This document shows, one piece after another, positions 1 to 6,783 of a DNA stretch of 34,746 nt; within the stretch, counting starts at the first letter, position 1; every line of letters starts with the position of its first letter. The position numbers and the translations under genes are program-made. Origin of the DNA: Gammaproteobacteria bacterium (GTDB lineage: Bacteria; Pseudomonadota; Gammaproteobacteria; Steroidobacterales; Steroidobacteraceae). A model generated the notes under the pieces. The model was not told where the DNA came from, did not search any database, and was given only the letters and a program-made list of their open reading frames with translations. The stretch is from assembly GCA_027315105.1 (NCBI GenBank), contig DAHUYP010000019.1, positions 1-34,746 of the forward strand, read 5' to 3'.

Positions 1-288
1 CGGCTCGGCCGCCGCGCGCGGCCGGCCGAGCTGCGATCCGAGGATTCCCGGCAGCAGGTATACCTTCAGGGCGGCCGCGCGCGCGCGGCCGGGCCGGGTG
101 CGGCGCGGACGCACCGGGTGCTGCCGGCGCTGCGCCTGCGCGGCCAGCGCGCGCAGCGTCGCGTATTCGCCCGCGCCCAGATAGGCCGTGAGCTCGCGCC
201 GGTGCGCGCCCGAGGCGAGCGCGCGCTCGAGCTCGCCTTCCGGCCAGCACATGCGGTCGTAGATGGAGACCTCGGACCCCGCGCTCAT
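1..288 (-). CDS. Lipase/esterase-like alpha/beta hydrolase, N-terminal part only
   Basis: This minus-strand frame starts with ATG at 288 and runs off the left edge, so about 96 residues are visible. The ATG overlaps the oxyR stop codon (ATGA), which suggests translational coupling downstream of oxyR. The first 65 or so residues are hydrophilic and Arg-rich. They are followed by VYLLPGILGSQLG, which resembles the first beta strand and oxyanion-loop region of lecithin:cholesterol-acyltransferase-like and other PGI(L/M)GS-type lipases. The catalytic serine, aspartate and histidine would lie outside the window. The reading frame is clear, but the family call rests on one short motif. No signal peptide is visible, so a cytoplasmic enzyme or a protein with an N-terminal helical domain is possible. 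Confidence 0.55.
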   Translation of the reverse strand, partial: MSAGSEVSIYDRMCWPEGELERALASGAHRRELTAYLGAGEYATLRALAAQAQRRQHPVRPRRTRPGRARAAALKVYLLPGILGSQLGRPRAAAEP

Positions 289-1205
289 CGGTGCGCTCCG
301 CGCTCGGCCAGGCCGCTGTGGCGTGCGAGCTGCTCGCAGACCGCGGCGATCGCGGCGGCACGTGCGCTGCTCTTGCGCCAGACCGCGCCGATCCTGCGGC
401 TCGGAACGGGGCGTGCGAACGGCCGCACTGCCAGTCCCTTGGCCGAGCCGTAGGCGCCATGGGTGGCCAGCGCGGGCAGCAGCGTGACTCCGACGCCGGC
501 CGCGACCATCTGCCGCAAGGTCTCGATGCTGGTGGCACGGAAGTCCTGCTTCTCGTGCATGCTGCTGCGGCTGCAGACCGCGAGCGCCTGGTCGCGCAGG
601 CAATGTCCGTCCTCCAGCAGCAGCAGCGTCTCGCCGTTGAGGTCCCCGATGCGCAGCTGCGCGCGCGCGGCCAGGCGGTGTGCTTCGGGCAGCGCGACCA
701 CGAACGGCTCCTCGTAGAGCGGGCGCGCGGCGAGCGCCTCGTCGTGCACCGGCAGCGCGAGCACACCGAGATCGATCTCGCCGTTGTGCAGCCGCTCCAG
801 CATGGGCCCGGTCTGGTACTCGTACAGCATCAATTCGAGCCGCGGCAGCGCCTTGCGGATCTTCAGCGCCACCAGCGGCAGCAGATACGGCCCGACCGTG
901 GGCAGCAGCGCCACGCGCAGCTGCCCGGCGAGCGGATCGCGGTGAGTCTGTGCCAGCGTGACGATGGCGTCACTGGTCTCGAGCATGCCGCGGGCGCGCT
1001 GCGCGATCTGCTCCCCGACCGGAGTCATGGTCACGCGGCGCGGGCGGCGTTCGATCAGCTGCACGCCGAGGTATTGCTCCAGCTTGCGCAGCTGTGACGA
1101 CAGCGTCGGCTGGCTGACGAAGCATTTGGCGGCCGCGCGCCCGAAGTGGCGCGTCTCGGCCACCGCGACCAGGTAGCGCAGATCCTTGAGTTTGAGATCG
1201 GTCAT
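285..1205 (-). CDS. oxyR: Hydrogen peroxide-sensing LysR-type regulator OxyR
   Basis: This 306-residue LysR-type regulator has an N-terminal winged helix-turn-helix (about residues 5-65, with RHFGRAA and SQPTLSSQLRKLE) and a C-terminal sensor domain. The sensor carries EDGHCLRDQALAVC, which puts cysteines at about 202 and 211, where E. coli OxyR has its redox pair Cys199/Cys208. The segment FRATSIETLRQMVAAG is also OxyR-specific. By homology, peroxide drives an intramolecular disulfide that changes DNA binding and activates antioxidant genes. The gene is divergent from ahpC-ahpD with a good OxyR site between them, which fits both activation of ahpCD and self-repression. I chose the ATG at 1205 because the protein then begins, as usual for the family, just before the first helix; an in-frame ATG at 1226 would add seven residues. 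Confidence 0.95.
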   Translation of the reverse strand: MTDLKLKDLRYLVAVAETRHFGRAAAKCFVSQPTLSSQLRKLEQYLGVQLIERRPRRVTMTPVGEQIAQRARGMLETSDAIVTLAQTHRDPLAGQLRVALLPTVGPYLLPLVALKIRKALPRLELMLYEYQTGPMLERLHNGEIDLGVLALPVHDEALAARPLYEEPFVVALPEAHRLAARAQLRIGDLNGETLLLLEDGHCLRDQALAVCSRSSMHEKQDFRATSIETLRQMVAAGVGVTLLPALATHGAYGSAKGLAVRPFARPVPSRRIGAVWRKSSARAAAIAAVCEQLARHSGLAERGAHR

Positions 1206-1215
1206 GCGGTTACCA

Positions 1216-1252
1216 ATATATGGCATCTATCGCCATCATAAAGTCAATTGAT
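1216..1252. promoter_or_regulatory. OxyR operator between oxyR and ahpC
   Basis: The OxyR consensus consists of two ATAGntnnnanCTAT units separated by 7 bases. Here 1216-1230 reads ATATATGGCATCTAT (9 of 10 defined positions), followed by 7 bases, then 1238-1252 reads ATAAAGTCAATTGAT (6 of 10). The total is 15 of 20 by hand count. The site ends 11 bases before the oxyR start and about 107 bases before ahpC. A weak ahpC promoter could follow it (TTGGAC at 1252-1257, 18 bases, CAGTAT at 1276-1281). That placement, with the operator abutting or overlapping a poor -35 element, is typical of OxyR-activated promoters. Confidence 0.75.
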
Positions 1253-1359
1253 TGGACCCCCTGCCTGCCGGACCGCAGTATGCGCCTGCGGGGGCCGCGC
1301 CGAGCGTGGCAACCGCAGCACGAGCACTCACCACTCATCGGTATTTCCCGGAGGTTGAC

Positions 1360-1899
1360 ATGTTGGGTATCGGACAGATGTTTCCCGCGTATGCGCTGAC
1401 CGGCGTGGTGTCGAGCGACCCGGCCAACGCATTCCGGCAGTTCAGCAGCGGCGATCGCGGCGAGCAGTGGCAGATCGTGTTCTTCTGGCCCAAGGATTTC
1501 ACCTTCGTGTGTCCGACGGAGATAGCGGCCTTCGGCAAGCTCAAGCGCGAGTTCGCCGACCGCGGCGCGCAGCTGTTCGGCGTCAGCACCGACAGTGAGT
1601 ACGTGCACCTGGCGTGGCGCCGCGACCGGGAAGAGCTGCGTAATCTGCCGTTCCCGATGCTGTCGGACATCAAGCGCGAGCTCAGCAGCGCGCTCGGCAT
1701 CCTCGACCCGCAGGCGGGCGTGGCACAGCGCGCGACCTACATCATCGATCCGCAAGGCGTGATCCGCTTCGTCTACGTGACGGATCTGTCGGTCGGCCGC
1801 AACCCGGCGGAAGTGCTGCGCGTGCTCGATGCGCTGCAGACCGACGAGCTGTGCCCGTGCAATTGGCAGAAGGGTCAGGACACCCTCGAGGCGGCCTGA
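1360..1899 (+). CDS. ahpC: Alkyl hydroperoxide reductase AhpC, AhpD-dependent type
   Basis: This 179-residue typical 2-Cys peroxiredoxin reduces hydrogen peroxide, organic peroxides and probably peroxynitrite in the cytoplasm. The peroxidatic Cys51 lies in FTFVCPTEI. The C-terminus has a resolving CPC motif (Cys165 and Cys167 in ELCPCNWQKG), which matches the three-cysteine AhpC known from Mycobacterium rather than the E. coli AhpC that works with AhpF. An AhpD gene follows directly, and no ahpF is in the window. The start is set by GGAGG at 1350-1354, five bases before the ATG; the open frame extends further upstream but lacks a comparable ribosome site. Transcription is probably OxyR-activated through the operator at 1216-1252. 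Confidence 0.95.
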   Translation: MLGIGQMFPAYALTGVVSSDPANAFRQFSSGDRGEQWQIVFFWPKDFTFVCPTEIAAFGKLKREFADRGAQLFGVSTDSEYVHLAWRRDREELRNLPFPMLSDIKRELSSALGILDPQAGVAQRATYIIDPQGVIRFVYVTDLSVGRNPAEVLRVLDALQTDELCPCNWQKGQDTLEAA

Positions 1900-1901
1900 G
1901 C

Positions 1902-2477
1902 ATGGACGGCAATGAACTCGAGGCGCTCCGGGCGGCGCTGCCCGACTACGCCCGCGATCTGAAGCTCAACCTCGGCAGCGTGCTGACGAGCGCCGGCGCA
2001 CCGGGCTTGAGCGAGCGGCAGATCTGGTCGGTGGCGCTGGCGGCAGCGATCGCTTCACGCAACGGCGCATTGACGCGCGCGATCGAAGCGGCCGCGCTCG
2101 GGCAGCTCGATGCAGCGCATCTGCAGGCGGCGCGTGCGGCCGCGGCGATCATGGGGATGAACAACATCTACTACCGCTTCCTGCACCTGGTCGAGGACGC
2201 CGAGTACCAGAGCATGCCGGCGCGGCTGCGCATGAACGTGCTCGCCAACCCCGGTATCGACCAGCTCGATTTCGAGCTGCTGTCGCTGTCGGTCTCGGCC
2301 GTGAACGGCTGCGGCCTGTGCATCAGCTCGCACGAGAAGAAGCTGCGACAGCATGGCATCACCCGCGAGATGATCCACAGCGCGGTGCGCATCGCCGCCA
2401 CCGTGCATGCGGTCGCCGGGGTGGTGGAGTACGCCCAGGGGAGTCTCGTCGGCAGCGCCGCGGCCCGGGCGGCCTGA
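1902..2477 (+). CDS. ahpD: Alkyl hydroperoxidase AhpD, reductant of AhpC
   Basis: This 191-residue all-helical carboxymuconolactone-decarboxylase-family protein carries NGCGLCISSHEKK, giving the CxxC pair Cys137/Cys140 with His144 behind it. That is the AhpD active site. In the Mycobacterium system, AhpD passes electrons from dihydrolipoamide (bound to lipoylated SucB, with Lpd) to oxidised AhpC. The gene begins two bases after the ahpC stop codon, so the two are co-translated or tightly coupled. The length is slightly above the usual 175-180 residues, with the extra residues mostly at the Ala-rich C-terminus. Given the CPC-type AhpC next door, this is most likely its dedicated reductant. Confidence 0.95.
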   Translation: MDGNELEALRAALPDYARDLKLNLGSVLTSAGAPGLSERQIWSVALAAAIASRNGALTRAIEAAALGQLDAAHLQAARAAAAIMGMNNIYYRFLHLVEDAEYQSMPARLRMNVLANPGIDQLDFELLSLSVSAVNGCGLCISSHEKKLRQHGITREMIHSAVRIAATVHAVAGVVEYAQGSLVGSAAARAA

Positions 2478-2566
2478 GTCCGGCCTGACCGTTGCCCGGC
2501 CGGCGCCGGCCGCGCGAGCCAAGATTCGGCGAAAGTAAGGCCTGCTTGGCGCTAAAATGGGGGCAA

Positions 2567-3481
2567 ATGCACCGATCTGCTGCGATCGTAGCCGTTTTAC
2601 CGCTGCTCTGCGCAGGTGCGCTGCTGCTGGCCTCAAACCCGCGCGAGCCCCGGGCGCAGGAGCGCCCCGTTCGCGCGCTGACGCTGCAGGACGACGAGCA
2701 GTACACCCTCGAGTTGGCCGGGCCTGCGCGCCGGATCGTCAGCCTGTCGCCCGGCGCGACGGCGATGTTGTTTGCCGCCGGCGCGGGTGATCGCGTGGTC
2801 GGCACCAGCGCCTATTCCGACGAGCCGGCGGCGGCGCGCGCCATCGAACGCATCGGCGACAGCCAGAGCTTCGACCTGGAGCGGATTCTGGCGCTTCGGC
2901 CGGACGTGGTGGTCGTTTGGAGCGGCGGTACCTCCGCCGTGCAGCTGGCACGGCTCGAGCGCGTGGGATTGCGCCTCTATCGCCACCGCCTCACGCGGCT
3001 CGACGACATCGCTCCGAGCCTGCGGCGGTTCGGCCGCCTGGCCGGCACCGACGTGGTGGCGCAGGCGGCGGCGGCCGGGCTCACACAGCGCATTGCGGCG
3101 CTCAGAAGCCGCTACGCGCGCTCCGATCCGCCCACGGTGCTGATACAGATCTGGGACCATCCCATCTACACGGTCGGCGCGACGCAGCTGCTGACCGATG
3201 TGATCAAAGCCTGCGGACTGCGCAATGCGTTCGAGGACCTTGCGGCGCCGGGTCCGGCGGTCACGCTCGAGTCGGTGCTGACGCGCGATCCGCAGGTCAT
3301 TCTGGCCCTGGCGCCCGATCCGCAGTCGGCGCGCGATTGGCTTGGAGCCTGGCGCGCCTATCCGTTCCTGCGGGCGGTGCGCACCGGGCGCCTCGTGGGC
3401 TGGACCGACCAGCGCCTGAGCCGCCTCGGGCCGGGCATCGTCGATGCGGCGGAGAACCTCTGCCGTGCGCTGCGGCGCTAG
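2567..3481 (+). CDS. Periplasmic BtuF-like (PeriBP_2) substrate-binding protein
   Basis: The protein has 304 residues. It starts with a Sec signal peptide (residues 1 to about 28, hydrophobic core IVAVLPLLCAGALLLA) and then shows the helical-backbone metal-receptor fold of vitamin B12 and siderophore binding proteins. Supporting stretches are RRIVSLSPGATAMLFAAGAGDRVVG, the Asp-rich LERILALRPDVVVVW, IWDHPIYTVGATQLLTDVIKACG and the C-terminal RTGRLVGWTDQRLSRLGP. The family usually feeds a BtuCD- or FhuBC-type ABC importer, but no permease or ATPase is nearby, so the ligand is uncertain; cobalamin or an iron chelate are the usual choices. The ATG at 2567 is chosen because it gives a proper signal peptide. 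A TAAAAT element at 2553-2558 could be a -10 box, but I see no convincing -35. Confidence 0.8.
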   Translation: MHRSAAIVAVLPLLCAGALLLASNPREPRAQERPVRALTLQDDEQYTLELAGPARRIVSLSPGATAMLFAAGAGDRVVGTSAYSDEPAAARAIERIGDSQSFDLERILALRPDVVVVWSGGTSAVQLARLERVGLRLYRHRLTRLDDIAPSLRRFGRLAGTDVVAQAAAAGLTQRIAALRSRYARSDPPTVLIQIWDHPIYTVGATQLLTDVIKACGLRNAFEDLAAPGPAVTLESVLTRDPQVILALAPDPQSARDWLGAWRAYPFLRAVRTGRLVGWTDQRLSRLGPGIVDAAENLCRALRR

Positions 3482-3543
3482 CGCGGCCCCGCGCGCGCTG
3501 CGCGGCGCCGTGCGATCGCCGCCGGGCGTCGCCGGGGGCCTGC

Positions 3544-3573
3544 TTGACGTGCCGCGCCGGCGCTGGCCATACT
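3544..3573 (+). promoter_or_regulatory. trp operon promoter
   Basis: TTGACG at 3544-3549 and CATACT at 3568-3573 are separated by 18 bases. They match the sigma-70 consensus at 5 of 6 and 4 of 6 positions. The predicted start of transcription, near 3580, is only a few bases before the leader-peptide ATG at 3583. The 5' untranslated region of trpL would therefore be almost absent. No clear operator palindrome overlaps the promoter. Confidence 0.6.
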
Positions 3574-3582
3574 CTGGCGCGT

Positions 3583-3669
3583 ATGCTGAACCACGTCCTG
3601 ACCGCCGCGCTGTGCTGGTGGCCGACTCCCCGAAGCGGAGTGGGCGCTGGACGTTGTTGCATGCCGTAA
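3583..3669 (+). CDS. trpL: trp operon leader peptide with tandem Trp codons
   Basis: This is a 28-residue open frame (ATG 3583, TAA 3667-3669) with two adjacent Trp codons at 3616-3621 (residues 12-13, in ALCWWPTP). It lies between a good promoter and an intrinsic terminator, directly upstream of trpE. Trp is rare, so tandem Trp codons in this position are strong evidence for a ribosome-sensing attenuator. The peptide's sequence is not expected to matter beyond the control codons. The start has no Shine-Dalgarno sequence and probably lies within a few bases of the RNA 5' end, so initiation may be leaderless-like. Such genes are usually missed by automatic annotation. Confidence 0.85.
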   Translation: MLNHVLTAALCWWPTPRSGVGAGRCCMP

Positions 3670-3731
3670 TCAGACCTTAAAAGGTACCTGCAGACACCAG
3701 AACCCATCTCCGGAAGCGTCCGGGATGGGTT
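3625..3731 (+). promoter_or_regulatory. trp attenuator: pause, antiterminator and terminator segments
   Basis: Four pairing segments can be read by eye. Segment 1 is ACTCC (3625-3629), just after the Trp codons. Segment 2 is GGAGTGGG (3637-3644), whose GGAGT pairs with segment 1. Segment 3 is AACCCATCTCCGG (3701-3713). Segment 4 is CCGGGATGGGTT (3720-3731). Segments 2 and 3 can pair as GGAG-TGGG with CCCA-T-CTCC, leaving one bulged base, and this excludes the 3:4 terminator. A ribosome stalled on the Trp codons covers segment 1 and frees segment 2, which is the classical logic. A further small hairpin, ACCTT-AA-AAGGT, lies between segments 2 and 3 (3674-3685). Confidence 0.8.
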
Positions 3732-3735
3732 TTTT
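3701..3735 (+). terminator. Intrinsic terminator of the trp attenuator
   Basis: The outer stem AACCCATC/GATGGGTT is perfect. After a bulged T it continues as CCGG/CCGG around a six-base loop, followed by six T residues (3730-3735). It ends only five bases before the trpE start codon, so it lies between trpL and trpE and acts in cis on the whole operon. Confidence 0.85.
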
Positions 3736-3740
3736 ACTAT

Positions 3741-5126
3741 ATGAAGCCGCCATTCGACATCGCCGGTGATTTCGACACGCCCGTGTCCGCCTTCGCCAAG
3801 CTCGCGCCGTTCGAGCCGCGATTCCTGCTCGAGAGCGTCGAGGGCGGCGAGCGTCTCGGGCGCTATTCGTTCATCGGCTTCGGCGATGCGCTGCACGTGC
3901 GGCTCGACGAGCACGCATTCCTGCTCGGCAACGAGCGCCGCGCCGTGCCACGAACGCGCGATGAGCTGCTGGACGGCCTGCGCAGCGCACTGCGCAGCGT
4001 GCCGCTGCCGCTGCCGGCGCTCGGACAGGTGCCTCTGGCCGGCGGCCTCGTCGGCTTCACTTCCTATGACGTGGTGCGCTATTTCGAGCGCTTGCCGCAG
4101 CGCGCCGCGCCGTTGCCGGGCGTACCGCTGCTGCATTACGTCGCGCCGCGATCGCTGCTGGTGTTCGATCACGTCAGCCGCGGCATCGCACTGCTGCACG
4201 CGGGCAGCGAATCCGAGCGCGAGTCGCTGCGCCGCGAGGTCACCGCGGCCCTGCGCGGCGCCGTGCCGCGCATCATGACGGGCGGGACATTCGCGCCGCC
4301 GACCGCGGCGCTGTCGCGCGCGGCCTACATGGCCGGCGTGCAGCGCGCGCAGGAATACATCGCCGCGGGGGACGTCTACCAGCTGGTGCTGGCGTCGCGT
4401 TTCGTCGGCCGGCACGCGCTCGACCCGTTCCAGGTCTATCGTGCGCTGCGGCTCATCAATCCCTCGCCCTATATGTTCTTCTGCCGGCTGGGCGACCTGA
4501 CCGTGGTCGGCTCCTCGCCCGAGGCGCTGGTCAAGCTGAGCCGCGGGCGGGCGGAGCTGCGGCCGATCGCCGGCACGCGGCGGCGCGACGACGACGCGCT
4601 GCGCGATGCGCAGCTGGAGGCCGAGCTGCGCGCCGACGTCAAGGAGAATGCCGAACACGTGATGCTGGTGGACCTGGCGCGCAACGACCTGGGCCGTGTC
4701 GCCAGCGCCGGCAGCGTGCGCGTCGAGCCGTACCGTTCGATCGAGCGCTATAGCCACGTCATGCACATCGTCAGCGGGGTGCACGGGCGGCTCGCGCCGC
4801 AGCGCGATGCCTTCGATCTGTTCGCGGCGGCCTTTCCCGCCGGCACGCTGGTCGGGGCGCCCAAGGTGCGCGCGATGGAGATCATCGAGGAGCTCGAGCC
4901 GGTGCGGCGCGGACTGTACGGCGGCACGGTCGGCTACTTCGGCGCGCAGGGCGACATGGATCAGGCCATCACCATCCGCACGCTGGTGTTTCACGGCGAG
5001 GAGTACAGCTATCAGGCCGGTGCCGGCGTGGTTGCCGACAGCGTCCCCGTGGCCGAGCACGATGAGATTCTCGCCAAGAGCGCGGCCCTGGTCGGGGCAC
5101 TCGAGCTCGCACAGGAGGGGCTGTGA
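3741..5126 (+). CDS. trpE: Anthranilate synthase component I
   Basis: This 461-residue chorismate-binding subunit makes anthranilate from chorismate with ammonia supplied by TrpG. The N-terminal domain has the LLES feedback-site motif (residues 29-32, followed by RYSFIG). The catalytic domain shows RPIAGTRRR (about 275), EHVMLVDLARNDLGRV (about 305) and GTLVGAPKVRAMEIIEELEP (about 370), all diagnostic. PabB is a close relative, but the attenuator, the LLES motif and the trp neighbours settle the assignment. The ATG at 3741 has no Shine-Dalgarno sequence at normal distance; the only purine-rich run, GGGATGGG, is part of the terminator stem 11-18 bases upstream. Translation may therefore depend on the antiterminated RNA conformation. 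The 3' end overlaps trpG by four bases. Confidence 0.96.
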   Translation: MKPPFDIAGDFDTPVSAFAKLAPFEPRFLLESVEGGERLGRYSFIGFGDALHVRLDEHAFLLGNERRAVPRTRDELLDGLRSALRSVPLPLPALGQVPLAGGLVGFTSYDVVRYFERLPQRAAPLPGVPLLHYVAPRSLLVFDHVSRGIALLHAGSESERESLRREVTAALRGAVPRIMTGGTFAPPTAALSRAAYMAGVQRAQEYIAAGDVYQLVLASRFVGRHALDPFQVYRALRLINPSPYMFFCRLGDLTVVGSSPEALVKLSRGRAELRPIAGTRRRDDDALRDAQLEAELRADVKENAEHVMLVDLARNDLGRVASAGSVRVEPYRSIERYSHVMHIVSGVHGRLAPQRDAFDLFAAAFPAGTLVGAPKVRAMEIIEELEPVRRGLYGGTVGYFGAQGDMDQAITIRTLVFHGEEYSYQAGAGVVADSVPVAEHDEILAKSAALVGALELAQEGL

Positions 5127-5731
5127 GCGCACGCCTGCTGCTGATCGACAACTACGATTCCTTCACCTACAACCTGGTGCAGGCGTTCCTGGTGCTCGGC
5201 GCCGACGTGCGCGTCTATCGCAACGACGCCATCGGCGTCGCTGAGGCGCGCGCGCTCGAGCCGACGCATCTGTGCATCTCCCCCGGGCCCGGCACGCCGC
5301 GGCAGGCCGGGGTGTCGATCGAGATGATCCGCGCGTTCGCCGGCCGCATCCCGGTATTCGGGGTCTGCCTCGGGCATCAAGCGATCGTCGAGGCCTTCGG
5401 CGGCAAGGTGGTGCGCGCGCCGCGGCTCATGCACGGCAAGACTTCATCGATCGAGCACGATCGCCGCGGCCTGTTCGATGCGATCGCGCTGCCGTGCGAG
5501 GTCGGCCGCTACCACTCGTTGATCGCCGAGCCGCAGTCGATACCGGCCGATCTGGAGGTGAGCGCGCGCACCGCCGAAGGCGAGATCATGGCCGTACGGC
5601 ATCGCCGCTGGACGGTCGAGGGCGTGCAGTTCCATCCGGAGAGCGTGCTGACGCCGGATGGGCCGGCGCTGATCGGCAACTTCCTGCGCCTCGCCGGCGG
5701 CGAGCGCGCGCGCATGGCGGCCGGATCATGA
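5123..5731 (+). CDS. trpG: Anthranilate synthase component II (glutamine amidotransferase)
   Basis: This 202-residue class I glutamine amidotransferase releases ammonia from glutamine for TrpE. Visible motifs are DNYDSFTYNL at the N-terminus, SPGPGTP (oxyanion region), the nucleophile Cys in GVCLGHQAI (about residue 80), MHGKTS, and the catalytic His-Glu in QFHPES near the C-terminus. The start is GTG at 5123, overlapping the trpE stop codon (GTGA), which favours equimolar coupled synthesis of the two subunits. Such proteins often serve PabB for folate synthesis as well; nothing here decides that. Confidence 0.95.
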   Translation: MSARLLLIDNYDSFTYNLVQAFLVLGADVRVYRNDAIGVAEARALEPTHLCISPGPGTPRQAGVSIEMIRAFAGRIPVFGVCLGHQAIVEAFGGKVVRAPRLMHGKTSSIEHDRRGLFDAIALPCEVGRYHSLIAEPQSIPADLEVSARTAEGEIMAVRHRRWTVEGVQFHPESVLTPDGPALIGNFLRLAGGERARMAAGS

Positions 5732-6783
5732 GCGAACCGCCGTTCCTGCGCGCCGCGCTCGAGCGCCTGCTCGAGGGCCAGCACCTGCAGGAAGCCGAGG
5801 CCGGCGAGTTGCTGACGGCGCTCACCGCGGAGGACCTGTCGCCGGCCCTGGCCGGGGCATTGCTCGCGGCGTTGCGCGCCAAGGGCGTCACGGCCGATGA
5901 GCTGCGCGGATTCGCGCGCTCGATGCGCGCGCTGGCGCGCAGGCCCGAGCTGCCGGACGCAGCCGACGCGGTCGACATCGTCGGCACCGGCGGCGATCGC
6001 TCCGGCAGCCTGAACCTGTCCACCGGCGCCGCGCTGCTGGCGGCCGCCTCGGGGCTGGCCGTCATCAAGCATGGCAATCGCTCGATCTCGAGCCGCACCG
6101 GCAGCGCCGACGTGCTGCAGGCGCTGGGATTGCCGCTGCCGCTCGAGGAGGCGGCAGCCGGCCGCTGCTTCGCGCAGCTCAATTTCACGTTCCTGTTCGC
6201 GCCCTATTACCACCCGGCCACCAGGAACATCGCCGCGGTGCGCAGCGCGCTCGGGGTGCGCACGGTGTTCAACATCCTGGGGCCGTTGAGCAATCCGGCC
6301 GCGCCGCCGTATCTGCTGATCGGCGTCTTCGATCTCGCCACGGCGGAGCTGATGGCGCGCGCGCTGATGGGCAGCGGCATCAAGCGCGCGTTCGTCGTGC
6401 ATGGCGCGCAGGGCTGGGATGAGCCGACACCGGTGGGGCCGTTCACGCTGTTCGATGTCGGCGCGTCCGGGGTGCGCCGCGAGCAACGCAGCGCCGCTGA
6501 CTTCGGATTGCCCGGCTGCGAGGCCGCCGAGCTGGCGGGCGGCGACGCCGCCTTCAATGCGCGCGAGCTGCAGCGCGCGCTGGCCGGCGAGGCGCGCGGT
6601 GCGCACCGCGATGCGCTGTTACTCGGAACCGCGCTGGCACTCGAGCTCACCGGCCGCGAGCCGTCGCCGCGGCTGGCGGCAGCGCGCGCCGCGCACACCC
6701 TCGACAGCGGCGCGGCCGCCGGGCTGTTGGCGCGTCTGCAGCGCTTCAGCGCGGATGAAAAGCGCCGCACGGGGTGCGCATGA
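5728..6783 (+). CDS. trpD: Anthranilate phosphoribosyltransferase
   Basis: This 351-residue enzyme transfers phosphoribose from PRPP to anthranilate, the second committed step of the pathway. The helical N-terminal domain (about residues 1-75) precedes the PRPP-binding GTGGDRSGSLNLSTGAA (about 89-105) and KHGNRSISSRTGSADVLQALG (about 115-135). RNIAAVRSALGVRTVFNILGPL lies in the middle. The start ATG at 5728 overlaps the trpG stop (ATGA), and an open frame extending upstream inside trpG is ignored. It is not fused to trpG, in contrast to the fused genes of enteric bacteria. Confidence 0.95.
   Translation: MSEPPFLRAALERLLEGQHLQEAEAGELLTALTAEDLSPALAGALLAALRAKGVTADELRGFARSMRALARRPELPDAADAVDIVGTGGDRSGSLNLSTGAALLAAASGLAVIKHGNRSISSRTGSADVLQALGLPLPLEEAAAGRCFAQLNFTFLFAPYYHPATRNIAAVRSALGVRTVFNILGPLSNPAAPPYLLIGVFDLATAELMARALMGSGIKRAFVVHGAQGWDEPTPVGPFTLFDVGASGVRREQRSAADFGLPGCEAAELAGGDAAFNARELQRALAGEARGAHRDALLLGTALALELTGREPSPRLAAARAAHTLDSGAAAGLLARLQRFSADEKRRTGCA

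Noticed and set aside
3297-5132. A 611-codon open frame on the minus strand opposite trpE
   Set aside because: It crosses the trp promoter, leader and attenuator, which are clearly functional on the plus strand, and has no protein-like features.
5123-5731. trpG as pabA
   Set aside because: PabA and TrpG cannot be told apart by motif alone, but the four-base overlap with attenuator-controlled trpE makes trpG the natural name.
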